DNA of 32,054 nucleotides from Erysipelotrichaceae bacterium (GTDB lineage: Bacteria; Bacillota_I; Bacilli_A; Erysipelotrichales; Erysipelotrichaceae), in the NCBI GenBank assembly GCA_024681275.1, contig JAILBD010000284.1, forward strand, positions 1-32,054, read 5' to 3'. Both the position numbers and the translations under genes were made by a program. Position 1 is the stretch's first letter, and each line of letters starts with the position of its first letter. The notes below the pieces were generated by a model. The model searched no databases. It was not told the origin of the DNA and saw only the letters and a list, made by a program, of their open reading frames with translations. Shown here in pieces: positions 5,456 to 15,715 of this stretch.

Positions 5456-8006
5456 ATTCATTGTTCCTGATCACATACTGATCATTTTCCACATCGACAA
5501 GGATCTTTCTGACATCATAGTTTTCCAGCAGATACTTGGCGATCAGAGATTCGACAGCCCTTTGAATATGTCGCTTCATCGGTCTTGCACCGTAGGTCTG
5601 ATCGAAACCGCACTCGACGATCTTTTTCATAGCCTGTTCCGAGACACTGAGCTCGATATCCGATTCTGCCAGTCTCTTTTTCAGAATATTCAGGAACTTT
5701 TCTGCGACCTTCTCGATCATATTCTGATCCAGCGGATTGAAGATGATGATTTCATCCACACGGTTGATGAATTCCGGTTTGAATGTCATCTTCACGATCT
5801 CTTCATATTCTTTCTGTTTCTTTTCTTCATCCTCTTCAAAGGCGAATTGAGAACCCAGGTTGGAAGTCATGATGATGATCGTGTTCTTGAAATCGACAGT
5901 CACACCCTTGGAATCTGTGATCCTGCCATCGTCCAGTATCTGCAGAAGGATGTTGAAGACATCAGGATGCGCCTTTTCGATCTCATCCAGAAGGACGATC
6001 GAATAAGGTTTCCTTCTGACAGCTTCCGTCAGCTGACCGCCCTCTTCATAACCGACATATCCCGGAGGAGCACCGATCAGACGAGATACGGAGAACTTCT
6101 CCATATACTCCGACATATCGATCCTTACGATCTTTGATTCATCGTCAAAGAGCTGTTCAGCCAGAGCCTTTGCAACTTCTGTCTTGCCCACACCTGTCGG
6201 GCCCAGGAACATGAAGGAACCGATCGGACGATTGGTATCAGACACCTGGGCTTTCGATCTGAGTATCGCATCCGACACCAGATCCAGAGCCTTGTCCTGT
6301 CCAACGACCCTTTCCGATAATTTATCTTTCAGATGCAGGAGCTTCTCTCTCTGGGAAGACATCAGCTTAGAAACATCGATATGTGTCCATTTTGCGACCA
6401 CTTTGGCGATCGACTGTTCATCGACGACTTCCGACAGCATCCTGTCTTCATCTTCAAGTGACAGTTCATTGATCCTTCTTTCAAGAGATGGGATGGTCTC
6501 ATACTGCAGTTTGGATGCTTTCTCATAATCGGCATTGTTCTGCGCATCCGACATCGCAAGTTTGGCCCTTTCGAGCTCTTCCTTGATCTGTTTGATCTTG
6601 CTCAGATCATCTTTCTCTTTCAGCCATCTGGCATCCAGGACCTTTTTCTTTTCTTTCAGTTCTTCCAGATCCTTATCCAGTTCGGCAAGGCGTTTGTTCG
6701 CCTTTTCATCTTCTGTTTCCTTCTTGAGGGAGATCCTCTCGATCTCCAGTGTATCGATCTTTCTGGATAATTCATCCAGTTCGACCGGCTTGGAATCCAT
6801 CTCCACACGGGTCGATGCACAAGCCTCATCGATCAGATCGATCGCCTTATCCGGAAGAAAACGATCAGAGATATAGCGGTCTGAGAGTGTCGCTGCCGCG
6901 ATGATCGCATCATCCTTGATCTTGACACCGTGATGTGCCTCAAAACGGTCCTTCAGTCCTCTCAGGATCGAAACGGTATCTTCAACGCTTGGCTCATCGA
7001 CAGAGACTTTCTGGAATCTTCTCTCCAGAGCGGAGTCTTTTTCAATATATTTTCTGTATTCATCGAAAGTCGTTGCGCCGATGCATCTCAGTTCACCTCT
7101 TGCCAGCATTGGCTTCAAAAGATTCGCCGCATCCATCGCACCTTCGCTTTTACCTGCTCCGACAAGATTGTGGATCTCATCGATAAACAGGATGATCCTT
7201 CCATCAGCGTTCTCTATCTCCTTCAAAACGGCCTTGAGACGTTCCTCAAACTCACCTCTGTATTTCGCACCGGCGATCAGAGAACCCATATCCAGTTCGA
7301 TCAGGTCCTTGTCTTTCAGTCCCAGCGGAACATCATTGTTGAAGATCCTCCATGCAAGACCTTCGACGATGGCGGTCTTGCCGACACCTGGCTCACCGAT
7401 CAGGACCGGATTGTTTTTTGTTTTACGGGAAAGGATCTCGATCACCCTTCTGATCTCGTCATCACGACCGATGACCGGATCGATCTTGCCATTTCGGACA
7501 TCATCTACCAGATTTCTTCCGTATTTCTTTAAAGGATTGAGATTGTTTTCATCTTCTTTATTGTTGATCATCGTACCACCTCTTTCCATGGAATAGCGAT
7601 CCTCGATATCTGTGCGGGAAAAACGGCAATATTTACGCATCTCCTGGCAGACAGCAGAATCGTTGAACAAGACAGCGATAAACATATCGAACATCGAAAT
7701 ATACTTGTCCTTGCGCTGTCTAGATTTATTGAGCGCTTCATTATAAGCGTTTGCCACATACCTGCTGACTGTAGGCTCCTGCGCTCTGTCGGAACCCGGC
7801 AGTCTGTTCAGATAAGTCTCATTGATGCTGACGAGCCTGTTCACATCAGTATGAAAACTTCCCAGGAGCTCTGTGATGTCATCATTCTGCAGAAAAGCCG
7901 CCATCATATGTTCGGAACTCAGTTCCGGATGATTGTATTCTTTGCAGACCGTCAGCGCCTCCATCAGGATCTGCTGAAGTTTTTCTGTCATGATCTCAGG
8001 ATTCAT
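5454..8006 (-). CDS. clpB: Chaperone ClpB (Hsp100 disaggregase)
   Basis: An 850-residue ATP-driven disaggregase that works with DnaK/DnaJ/GrpE to pull proteins out of aggregates. Order: Clp_N domain (1-140), AAA+ 1 with Walker A GEPGVGKT (204-211) and Walker B IILFIDE (271-277), coiled-coil middle domain (about 405-520), and AAA+ 2 with GPTGVGKT (602-609) and VLLDEIE (671-677). The middle domain length is that of ClpB rather than ClpC or ClpE. The ATG follows AAAGGAGGTATATCC. A CIRCE operator just upstream places it under HrcA, and it follows dnaJ on the same strand. An internal ATG at codon 146 has a good ribosome binding site, suggesting a short form. Confidence 0.97.
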   Translation of the reverse strand: MNPEIMTEKLQQILMEALTVCKEYNHPELSSEHMMAAFLQNDDITELLGSFHTDVNRLVSINETYLNRLPGSDRAQEPTVSRYVANAYNEALNKSRQRKDKYISMFDMFIAVLFNDSAVCQEMRKYCRFSRTDIEDRYSMERGGTMINNKEDENNLNPLKKYGRNLVDDVRNGKIDPVIGRDDEIRRVIEILSRKTKNNPVLIGEPGVGKTAIVEGLAWRIFNNDVPLGLKDKDLIELDMGSLIAGAKYRGEFEERLKAVLKEIENADGRIILFIDEIHNLVGAGKSEGAMDAANLLKPMLARGELRCIGATTFDEYRKYIEKDSALERRFQKVSVDEPSVEDTVSILRGLKDRFEAHHGVKIKDDAIIAAATLSDRYISDRFLPDKAIDLIDEACASTRVEMDSKPVELDELSRKIDTLEIERISLKKETEDEKANKRLAELDKDLEELKEKKKVLDARWLKEKDDLSKIKQIKEELERAKLAMSDAQNNADYEKASKLQYETIPSLERRINELSLEDEDRMLSEVVDEQSIAKVVAKWTHIDVSKLMSSQREKLLHLKDKLSERVVGQDKALDLVSDAILRSKAQVSDTNRPIGSFMFLGPTGVGKTEVAKALAEQLFDDESKIVRIDMSEYMEKFSVSRLIGAPPGYVGYEEGGQLTEAVRRKPYSIVLLDEIEKAHPDVFNILLQILDDGRITDSKGVTVDFKNTIIIMTSNLGSQFAFEEDEEKKQKEYEEIVKMTFKPEFINRVDEIIIFNPLDQNMIEKVAEKFLNILKKRLAESDIELSVSEQAMKKIVECGFDQTYGARPMKRHIQRAVESLIAKYLLENYDVRKILVDVENDQYVIRNNE
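7569..7583 (-). promoter_or_regulatory. clpB: Internal ribosome binding site and start for a short ClpB
   Basis: AGAGGTGG (7576-7583 on the complement), then TACG and an in-frame ATG (7569-7571) at ClpB residue 146. This is almost the position where E. coli ClpB has its second start (codon 149), which yields ClpB without the N-domain. Confidence 0.55.
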
Positions 8007-8019
8007 GGATATACCTCCT

Positions 8020-8046
8020 TTAGCACTTCTAACTTATGAGTGCTAA
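8020..8046. promoter_or_regulatory. CIRCE operator upstream of clpB
   Basis: TTAGCACTT-N9-GAGTGCTAA, one base from the consensus TTAGCACTC-N9-GAGTGCTAA. It lies directly before the clpB ribosome binding site, so HrcA should repress clpB. I could not find a convincing -10/-35 pair around it; TTGAGA (8051-8056 on the complement) is a possible -35. Confidence 0.92.
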
Positions 8047-8058
8047 TCATTCTCAATT

Positions 8059-8084
8059 TTTTAAGTAGGTCTCCCTACTTAAAA
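8059..8084. terminator. Hairpin between dnaJ and clpB, overlapping the dnaJ stop
   Basis: An 11-bp stem TTTTAAGTAGG / CCTACTTAAAA with loop TCTC on the plus strand. The dnaJ TAG (8075-8077 on the complement) is in the stem. In the dnaJ direction it is followed by A rather than T, so it may be a weak terminator or a processing site that lets some transcription run into clpB. Confidence 0.5.
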
Positions 8085-9214
8085 GTTTTCTTGAATTTTT
8101 CAAATACGCTCTCTTTCTTGCGATTCGCAAGTTTTTCGTAGAGTTCCTTCTCTTCCCTGCTCAGTTTTTTAGGGATCTCGATCTGGACTTCCACATACTG
8201 GTCACCGACATTCTTGGTCCTAAGATCCTTGATGCCATAACCCTTGATGCGCAATTGCTGACCCGGCTGCGTACCGGCAGGGATGGTCAGTTCTACGTCC
8301 CCATAAGCGGTCGGAACATCGACCACCGTTCCCAGAGTCGCATCGATCGCCGAGATCGGAACGGCAATGTGGATATTATTGCCTTCGCGGGTGAAATACT
8401 TGTGCGGTCTGACTCTGATCTCAATGTAAAGATCTCCATTAGGACCGCCATTCTCACCGCGCTCGCCATAACCGGCCAATCTGACCTGCTGACCGGAACT
8501 GATGCCGGCCGGGATCGTGACCTCGACCTGTTCCTTGACCGTGTTGTAGCCTTTGCCGCCGCAATGCGGACAGATCTTCTTGATCCGCTTGCCTGTACCT
8601 CGGCAATCCGGACAGACGCCCTGCTGCTGGACGACACCAAACGGCGTCCTGGACTGTCTGACGACCCTGCCCGTTCCTCTGCAGGTCGGACAGGTCTCGA
8701 TATCTGACTTTGTCGCAGCACCGCTGCCGTCACAATAAGTACATACTTTATCGACGGTAAGATTGATCATCTTGTCAACGCCATGTACAGCATCGAGGAA
8801 ATCGATCTCCATTGACATATAACGGTTATCGCCTTTGATAGGACCGCTCCTTCTGGAAGAACTGCTTCCTGAGCCGAAATTGAATCCGGAGAATCCTCCC
8901 ATCCCTCCGAAGAAGTCTGAGAAGATATCTCCGAGATCATCCATATTCATTCCGCCAAAGCCCGAAGAATAGCCTCCATTCGCAAAACCATCCATACCCG
9001 CATGACCAAACTGGTCATAGGTCGCCTTTTTCTGTGGATCCGAGAGGACTTCATAAGCCTCATTGACCTCCTTGAATTTTGCTTCGGCATCCGGAGCCTT
9101 GTTCACATCCGGGTGATATTGTTTAGCTAACTTACGATAAGCTTTTTTGATCTCATCTTCGCTTGCAGACTTGGATATACCCAGGACCTCATAATAATCG
9201 CGCTTGTCAGCCAT
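8075..9214 (-). CDS. dnaJ: Co-chaperone DnaJ (Hsp40)
   Basis: A 379-residue class A J-protein that brings unfolded clients to DnaK and stimulates its ATPase. It has the J domain with HPD at 34-36, a Gly/Phe-rich stretch to about residue 115, and four zinc repeats ([32 protein letters not shown]), followed by two substrate-binding beta domains. It starts 35 bases after dnaK with GAAAGGAGGTATT before the ATG. It is the last gene of the hrcA-grpE-dnaK-dnaJ operon. Confidence 0.97.
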   Translation of the reverse strand: MADKRDYYEVLGISKSASEDEIKKAYRKLAKQYHPDVNKAPDAEAKFKEVNEAYEVLSDPQKKATYDQFGHAGMDGFANGGYSSGFGGMNMDDLGDIFSDFFGGMGGFSGFNFGSGSSSSRRSGPIKGDNRYMSMEIDFLDAVHGVDKMINLTVDKVCTYCDGSGAATKSDIETCPTCRGTGRVVRQSRTPFGVVQQQGVCPDCRGTGKRIKKICPHCGGKGYNTVKEQVEVTIPAGISSGQQVRLAGYGERGENGGPNGDLYIEIRVRPHKYFTREGNNIHIAVPISAIDATLGTVVDVPTAYGDVELTIPAGTQPGQQLRIKGYGIKDLRTKNVGDQYVEVQIEIPKKLSREEKELYEKLANRKKESVFEKFKKTFK

Positions 9215-9249
9215 AATACCTCCCTTTCTATCTGATATCTATATACTGA

Positions 9250-11699
<2,450 letters not shown>

Positions 11700-11710
11700 A
11701 AAGCTCCTTT

Positions 11711-12733
11711 CTAATGAAACATATCCTCGATCTCCTTACAGATGAAATCCAGAAGATTGACGACCCGGTTGTATTCCATCCTTCTCGGTCCTACGACCAT
11801 CAGACGTGCGTTGTCATCCGGATTTTCGGAGATCCTTATCTCACTGGAAACGATGGCGATATCATCTTTCCATACCAGTTCCGTGCCCTTTGGCGTCACG
11901 GCGATCACATCATTGCTGCCGGTCTGTCTGTCGATCAGACTCCTGAACAGTTTTGAATCATCGAAGAATTTCGTCAGCTGTTTCAGCTTTTCGACATCCG
12001 CATATTCAGGCTGATACATCATGTTTGAAGTGCCATTGAAATACAGCGTTTCCGAAGCAAATTTGACGAAGGCTCCGGCAAAAGCGTTATACAGCATCTC
12101 AAAACGATGTACCGACTTCGTCAGGATCGGTTTCAGCGACTCCAGCTTTTCAGGAAGTTCGGAGATCAGTGTGCCTCTCAAACGGTCATTCAGGATATCC
12201 GTACAAGTCTCGATATCCTCGACTGTGACCTCTTCCGCAAAATTGAAGGTCTTGTTTTCAGTATAGCCGGTGTTCGTGATGAAGACACAGACTGCGGTCT
12301 TGGGATCGATCTGGAACACTTTGATGTGTTCCAGCGTCTGGTTCTTCGCATCCGGCCCCAACATACCTGTGGCTAGATTGGTCATTTCCGAAACGATCTT
12401 GCAGGATTCCTTGATCGCATCCTCGATATTCGCACTGCGGCGATCAAATATATTGGATAAGGCATATTTGACTTCCTCATCCATATCCTTCTTCAGCAAA
12501 TGTTCGCAGTAGTACTGATAGCCCTTGTTGGAAGGGATCCTGCCGGCTGAAGTATGCGGCTTTTCCAGATAACCCAGAGACTCCAAAGTCGCCATATCAT
12601 TGCGTATCGTTGCACTGGAGTACGGCAGACCGTATTTCTCGACCAGTGTCTTGGAACCGACCGGTTCCGCCGTAGAAACGAATTCATCGACTATCGCTTT
12701 GAGTATTTCGACCATTCGTTGTGTCAATGCCAT
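11711..12733 (-). CDS. hrcA: Heat-inducible transcription repressor HrcA
   Basis: A 340-residue repressor that binds CIRCE and is kept active by GroE. The N-terminal winged helix (MALTQRMVEILKAIVDEF, then SSATIRNDMATLESLGYLEKPHTSAGR) is typical, followed by a GAF-like and dimerisation region. I start at the ATG at 12731-12733 because AAAAGGAGGTGG lies four bases upstream; an in-frame ATG at 12754 would put the ribosome binding site inside the gene. HrcA should repress its own operon and clpB. I see no ctsR or groE here. Confidence 0.96.
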   Translation of the reverse strand: MALTQRMVEILKAIVDEFVSTAEPVGSKTLVEKYGLPYSSATIRNDMATLESLGYLEKPHTSAGRIPSNKGYQYYCEHLLKKDMDEEVKYALSNIFDRRSANIEDAIKESCKIVSEMTNLATGMLGPDAKNQTLEHIKVFQIDPKTAVCVFITNTGYTENKTFNFAEEVTVEDIETCTDILNDRLRGTLISELPEKLESLKPILTKSVHRFEMLYNAFAGAFVKFASETLYFNGTSNMMYQPEYADVEKLKQLTKFFDDSKLFRSLIDRQTGSNDVIAVTPKGTELVWKDDIAIVSSEIRISENPDDNARLMVVGPRRMEYNRVVNLLDFICKEIEDMFH

Positions 12734-12747
12734 ACAGCCACCTCCTT

Positions 12748-12774
12748 TTAGCACTCTGGTTTACCCTTTGCTAA
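12748..12774. promoter_or_regulatory. Degenerate CIRCE downstream of the hrcA start site
   Basis: TTAGCACTC-N9-CTTTGCTAA. One arm is perfect; the other keeps TGCTAA but not the GAG end. It covers about +1 to +25 of the predicted transcript, the usual place for CIRCE. Confidence 0.7.
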
Positions 12775-12778
12775 AAAT

Positions 12779-12807
12779 AATATACAACAATCATTTAGCA
12801 CTGTCAA
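12779..12807 (-). promoter_or_regulatory. Sigma-A promoter of the hrcA-grpE-dnaK-dnaJ operon
   Basis: TTGACA (12802-12807), exactly 17 bases, TATATT (12779-12784), all on the minus strand. The predicted start is at about 12772. The -35 lies inside the upstream CIRCE, so repressor and polymerase would compete. Confidence 0.85.
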
Positions 12808-12821
12808 CCTATTAGTGCTAA
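12795..12821. promoter_or_regulatory. CIRCE overlapping the hrcA -35
   Basis: TTAGCACTG-N9-TAGTGCTAA, one mismatch in each arm. Together with the site at 12748-12774 it brackets the promoter. Confidence 0.88.
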
Positions 12822-12829
12822 TTAATTGC

Positions 12830-12860
12830 AAAAATAAAAGATGACCTCGCCTGGTCATCT
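12830..12860 (-). terminator. Terminator of ftsW-rsmD-coaD, overlapping the coaD stop
   Basis: AGATGACC / GGTCATCT stem (12839-12846 with 12853-12860) followed on the minus strand by TTTATTTTTGC. The coaD TGA (12855-12857 on the complement) is in the stem. Confidence 0.75.
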
Positions 12861-13334
12861 GTAAAGCTTCTCTGAGACCTCCTTGATGATAGGTCCCGGA
12901 ATGTAGTCACTGATGTCGCCGTTGAAAGAAGCGATCTCCTTGGCGATCGACGAAGACAGAAAGGATAATTCCGGCTTCGATACCATGAAGACCGTTTCCA
13001 CATTCGGATTCAGGCCCAGGTTCGCCGTGGCGAGAGCCAGTTCTGACTCATAATCCGATACGGCTCTGACACCTCTGACCAGGATATTGCATTCATAGCT
13101 GTCCGCCAGATTGACTGTCAGGCCTTCGCCGATGACGACCTCGACATTGTCGATACCGGCAATGCATTTCTCGATCATCCGCTTCCTTTCTTCTTTGCTG
13201 AAAGTACATCTCTTCGCCGGATTCTCCATGACGGCAACGATCAGTCTGTCGTAGATCTTGGCTGAACGAAGGATGATGTCGAGATGTCCGACCGTGATCG
13301 GATCAAAAGTGCCCGGATAGATGGCTTTGATCAT
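12855..13334 (-). CDS. coaD: Phosphopantetheine adenylyltransferase
   Basis: A 159-residue enzyme that adds AMP to 4'-phosphopantetheine, the penultimate step of coenzyme A synthesis. It shows the nucleotidyltransferase motif GTFDPITVGH (TVGH at 14-17), the substrate loop VRGVRAVSDYE (87-96) and the C-terminal SFLSSSIAKE motif. The ATG overlaps the rsmD stop as ATGA, so translation is probably coupled. The rsmD-coaD pair is a common bacterial arrangement. The last CoA step (coaE) is encoded 8 kb away in the polA operon. Confidence 0.96.
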   Translation of the reverse strand: MIKAIYPGTFDPITVGHLDIILRSAKIYDRLIVAVMENPAKRCTFSKEERKRMIEKCIAGIDNVEVVIGEGLTVNLADSYECNILVRGVRAVSDYESELALATANLGLNPNVETVFMVSKPELSFLSSSIAKEIASFNGDISDYIPGPIIKEVSEKLYR

Positions 13335-13885
13335 TGATTCTCTCCTTTTCTATAATATAAGAGCTTATTGATTCCGTATCTTTTTTCCTTATATCTATAT
13401 ATATCATTATACCTTTCGTCCAGATCCCTGTCCTTTCTGACTTCGACGATGACCACACCGTCATCTTTCAAAACATCGTATTCATCGATATAAGAAAAGA
13501 TCTGTTCATACTCTTCAAAGGCGTAAGGGGGATCGCAATAAATATAGTCAAATCCATAGTCCCCGACCTTTTTCAGGCAATCCCTATAATCCAGCTGGTA
13601 GACGATCCGCTCCTCTTTGACCTTGTCCAGATTGGACCTGATGATCTTCACGGCCTCTCTGTTGGCATCATTGAAAACCACATCCTCCGCACCTCTCGAA
13701 AGAGCCTCCAGTCCAATTGCACCGGAGCCGGAAAAAAGATCCAGAAACTTCGTATCGGACCAGATCGTGATAGAAGAAAAGAGCGCCTCTTTCACCATAT
13801 CTCTCGTCGGCCTGGTGATATCCTCCCCTTCCAGTGTCTTCAAAGGGGTCCTCTTGTATTTACCCGCGATGATCCTCAGCATCAT
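13331..13885 (-). CDS. rsmD: 16S rRNA m2G966 methyltransferase RsmD
   Basis: A 184-residue SAM-dependent RNA methyltransferase. The SAM motif is LDLFSGSGAIGLEA (48-61) and the catalytic N-methyltransferase motif is YCDPPY (116-121). I start at the ATG at 13883-13885, preceded by AGAAAGGAAA; a second ATG follows immediately. The longer frame from 13921 would extend deep into ftsW. With the chosen start the overlap with ftsW is 26 bases. Confidence 0.94.
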   Translation of the reverse strand: MMLRIIAGKYKRTPLKTLEGEDITRPTRDMVKEALFSSITIWSDTKFLDLFSGSGAIGLEALSRGAEDVVFNDANREAVKIIRSNLDKVKEERIVYQLDYRDCLKKVGDYGFDYIYCDPPYAFEEYEQIFSYIDEYDVLKDDGVVIVEVRKDRDLDERYNDIYRYKEKRYGINKLLYYRKGENQ

Positions 13886-15032
13886 TTTCCTTTCTGATCC
13901 TGACCAGTTCATTCTGAGCAAGGCCGAGAGAAGCCATCGAAGCCATCAGGGAAGATCCGCCCGATGAGATCATCAGAAGCGGAACACCGGTCAGAGGAAT
14001 GAGACCACTGACACCGCCAACATTCAATATGAAGTGCAGGATGAAATACATGAAGACACCCAGCAGGGCCATCTTTGAAACGGTCCTCTGCGCTCTGAGC
14101 GAAGCAGAAATGATCGGATACAGAAGCAAACCGTACAGGACGAGAAGTCCGACAAAGCCGACGATGCCAAGTTCCTCGACGATGACAGGCAGGATAAAGT
14201 CGTTTGAAGGGTTCGGGAAATTCATATACTTGTGAATGGAATTGCCGTAACCCAAGCCAAAAAGACCGCCATTGGCAAAGGACACCAGAGACATGATGAT
14301 GTGATAGCCGTTGTCATACTGGTAAAGGAACGGATCGGCAGCTGCAAGGAATCTGCCGACCATATAGTTGTCCGCATGTTTCTTGAGAAGCTCCGTAACA
14401 GGCGGAGACAGAACGATCAAAGCCAGTGCGACGACCCCTAAGACGATAAGAGTCATCCACCTTCTGTGTTTTTTCAGTTCCTTATACGGCGCGAGCATCG
14501 CCATGCAGTAGCACATGACGAAAAGCACGACCGCCGAACCCAGGTCGTGCTGAATGACGAGGATGATAAAAGTGTAGACCAGGGTCGCAGCAGCATAAGT
14601 CCAGAATCTGCTCGTGTTCTTCTCTTTCTGATCTCTGCCCAGAAGCCGGCAGGCAAATATGATCATGAAGACCTTCGCGAATTCCGAAGGCTGTATCGTA
14701 GCCCCGCTGCCGATCCAGATCCAGGCGTAGGCGCCGTTGATCTGACCGAAGAAACGACAGGCGATCAGTGCTGCCATGATGCCAAAATAAAAGACCCAGG
14801 CTAAGAATAAACGGATATTCTGGGCGGGGAAATTCATCAGAAAGAAATATGCGACAAGGCCTGCCGCACCATAGATGAGCTGTCTGGTGATGACTCCTGT
14901 CAGATAGGAAGCATCTCCGGCGCTGTTGCCCATCTCGGCTGAAGCGATCATCAGAGAACCGAATACCAGCAAAGCCAGTGCCGCAAAAGCGATACGTTTA
15001 TCACCAAAGGATATTTTCCCTCTCTTGGACAT
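13860..15032 (-). CDS. ftsW: SEDS-family peptidoglycan polymerase, FtsW-like
   Basis: A 390-residue polytopic membrane protein with about ten helices. The SEDS motifs are present: IQPSEFAK, FPNPSNDFILPVIVEELG (with the aspartate expected to be catalytic in glycan polymerisation) and GLIPLTGVPLLMISSGGSS near the C-terminus. The last motif fits FtsW or RodA; the link to rsmD-coaD favours FtsW, but this is not decisive. No Shine-Dalgarno is present before the ATG, and the next in-frame upstream codons include TAA, so this start is forced. The transcript is predicted to be leaderless. Divergent from def across a 42-base gap. Confidence 0.9.
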   Translation of the reverse strand: MSKRGKISFGDKRIAFAALALLVFGSLMIASAEMGNSAGDASYLTGVITRQLIYGAAGLVAYFFLMNFPAQNIRLFLAWVFYFGIMAALIACRFFGQINGAYAWIWIGSGATIQPSEFAKVFMIIFACRLLGRDQKEKNTSRFWTYAAATLVYTFIILVIQHDLGSAVVLFVMCYCMAMLAPYKELKKHRRWMTLIVLGVVALALIVLSPPVTELLKKHADNYMVGRFLAAADPFLYQYDNGYHIIMSLVSFANGGLFGLGYGNSIHKYMNFPNPSNDFILPVIVEELGIVGFVGLLVLYGLLLYPIISASLRAQRTVSKMALLGVFMYFILHFILNVGGVSGLIPLTGVPLLMISSGGSSLMASMASLGLAQNELVRIRKENDAEDHRG

Positions 15033-15038
15033 AAAATC

Positions 15039-15047
15039 ATTTTATCA
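15039..15047 (-). promoter_or_regulatory. Extended -10 six bases before the ftsW start codon
   Basis: TGATAAAAT on the minus strand, then GATTTT, then ATG. With a standard -10 position the transcript would start at the A of ATG. The gap to def also contains the palindrome ACAATTGT between the two start regions. Confidence 0.5.
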
Positions 15048-15059
15048 CAACAATTGTGG

Positions 15060-15068
15060 TATTATAAT
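15060..15068 (+). promoter_or_regulatory. TATTATAAT element six bases before the def start codon
   Basis: TATTATAAT, then AATGCT, then ATG. TATAAT at 15063-15068 puts +1 at the A of ATG (15075). If TATTAT with the TGG before it is used as an extended -10, +1 is 15072. Either way the leader is zero to three bases. Confidence 0.6.
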
Positions 15069-15074
15069 AATGCT

Positions 15075-15635
15075 ATGCTGATAAACAACGACACAATAAT
15101 CAAAGATGATGATCCACTGATCAGAAGAAAATCTGCTGATGTCGCTTTGCCTTTGTCCGATGAAGACAGAGAGATCCTTATGCAGATGCTCAAATATGTA
15201 GACGATTCCACGAACGAAGAGATCGCGAAGAAAGAGAATCTGAGACCGGCAGTCGGCATCAGCGCCATACAGATCGGCATCCCCAAGAAGATGACTGCCA
15301 TCATCATCAAAGACGAGGAAGGAAACAAGACCTGCGAATACGCGCTCGTCAACCCCAAGATCGTATCCAATTCCGTTGAAAAGGCATGTCTGGCAGCTGG
15401 TGAAGGCTGTCTTTCCGTCGTTGAGGAACATGAAGGTCTGGTCTATCGGTCCGCAAGAGTCAAAGTCAAAGCCTACGATGCTTTACAAAATAAAGAGATC
15501 CTGATCAAAGCCGAAGGATACCTCGCCATCGTCCTTCAGCATGAACTCGATCACTTCAAAGGGATCCTTTTCTACGACCATATCAACACAGCAGATCCAT
15601 TCTATACGCAGCCTGATACACTGGTTATTGATTAA
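15075..15635 (+). CDS. def: Peptide deformylase
   Basis: A 186-residue metalloenzyme that removes the N-formyl group from new proteins. Motif II is EGCLS (110-114, metal cysteine C112). Motif III is QHELDH (155-160, metal histidines H156 and H160, catalytic E157). Motif I reads GISAIQIG (61-68) where GxGxAAPQ is usual, keeping the glutamine but replacing the AP pair. The ATG at 15075 gives a normal type 2 N-terminus; the in-frame TTG at 15054 adds seven residues and lies upstream of the -10. There is no ribosome binding site. The RNase J gene follows with its own promoter. Confidence 0.95.
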   Translation: MLINNDTIIKDDDPLIRRKSADVALPLSDEDREILMQMLKYVDDSTNEEIAKKENLRPAVGISAIQIGIPKKMTAIIIKDEEGNKTCEYALVNPKIVSNSVEKACLAAGEGCLSVVEEHEGLVYRSARVKVKAYDALQNKEILIKAEGYLAIVLQHELDHFKGILFYDHINTADPFYTQPDTLVID

Positions 15636-15656
15636 ATCGGCTCTTTCGTTTAGAAT
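15628..15656 (+). promoter_or_regulatory. Promoter of the RNase J gene
   Basis: TTGATT (15628-15633), 17 bases, TAGAAT (15651-15656); the -35 overlaps the def stop codon. Predicted start near 15663, giving a 53-base leader with the repeats CATATATG and CATATG before GGAGGTTAA. Confidence 0.6.
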
Positions 15657-15715
15657 ATTTACATACTAAACAGAACAAAACATATCATTCATATATGTAA
15701 GCATATGGAGGTTAA

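Noticed and set aside
15054..15074. TTG start for peptide deformylase
   Set aside because: It is upstream of the predicted -10 and would add residues not typical of the family.
15636..15715. Possible riboswitch in the RNase J leader
   Set aside because: Only short palindromes (CATATATG, CATATG) are visible, with no terminator or anti-Shine-Dalgarno switch.
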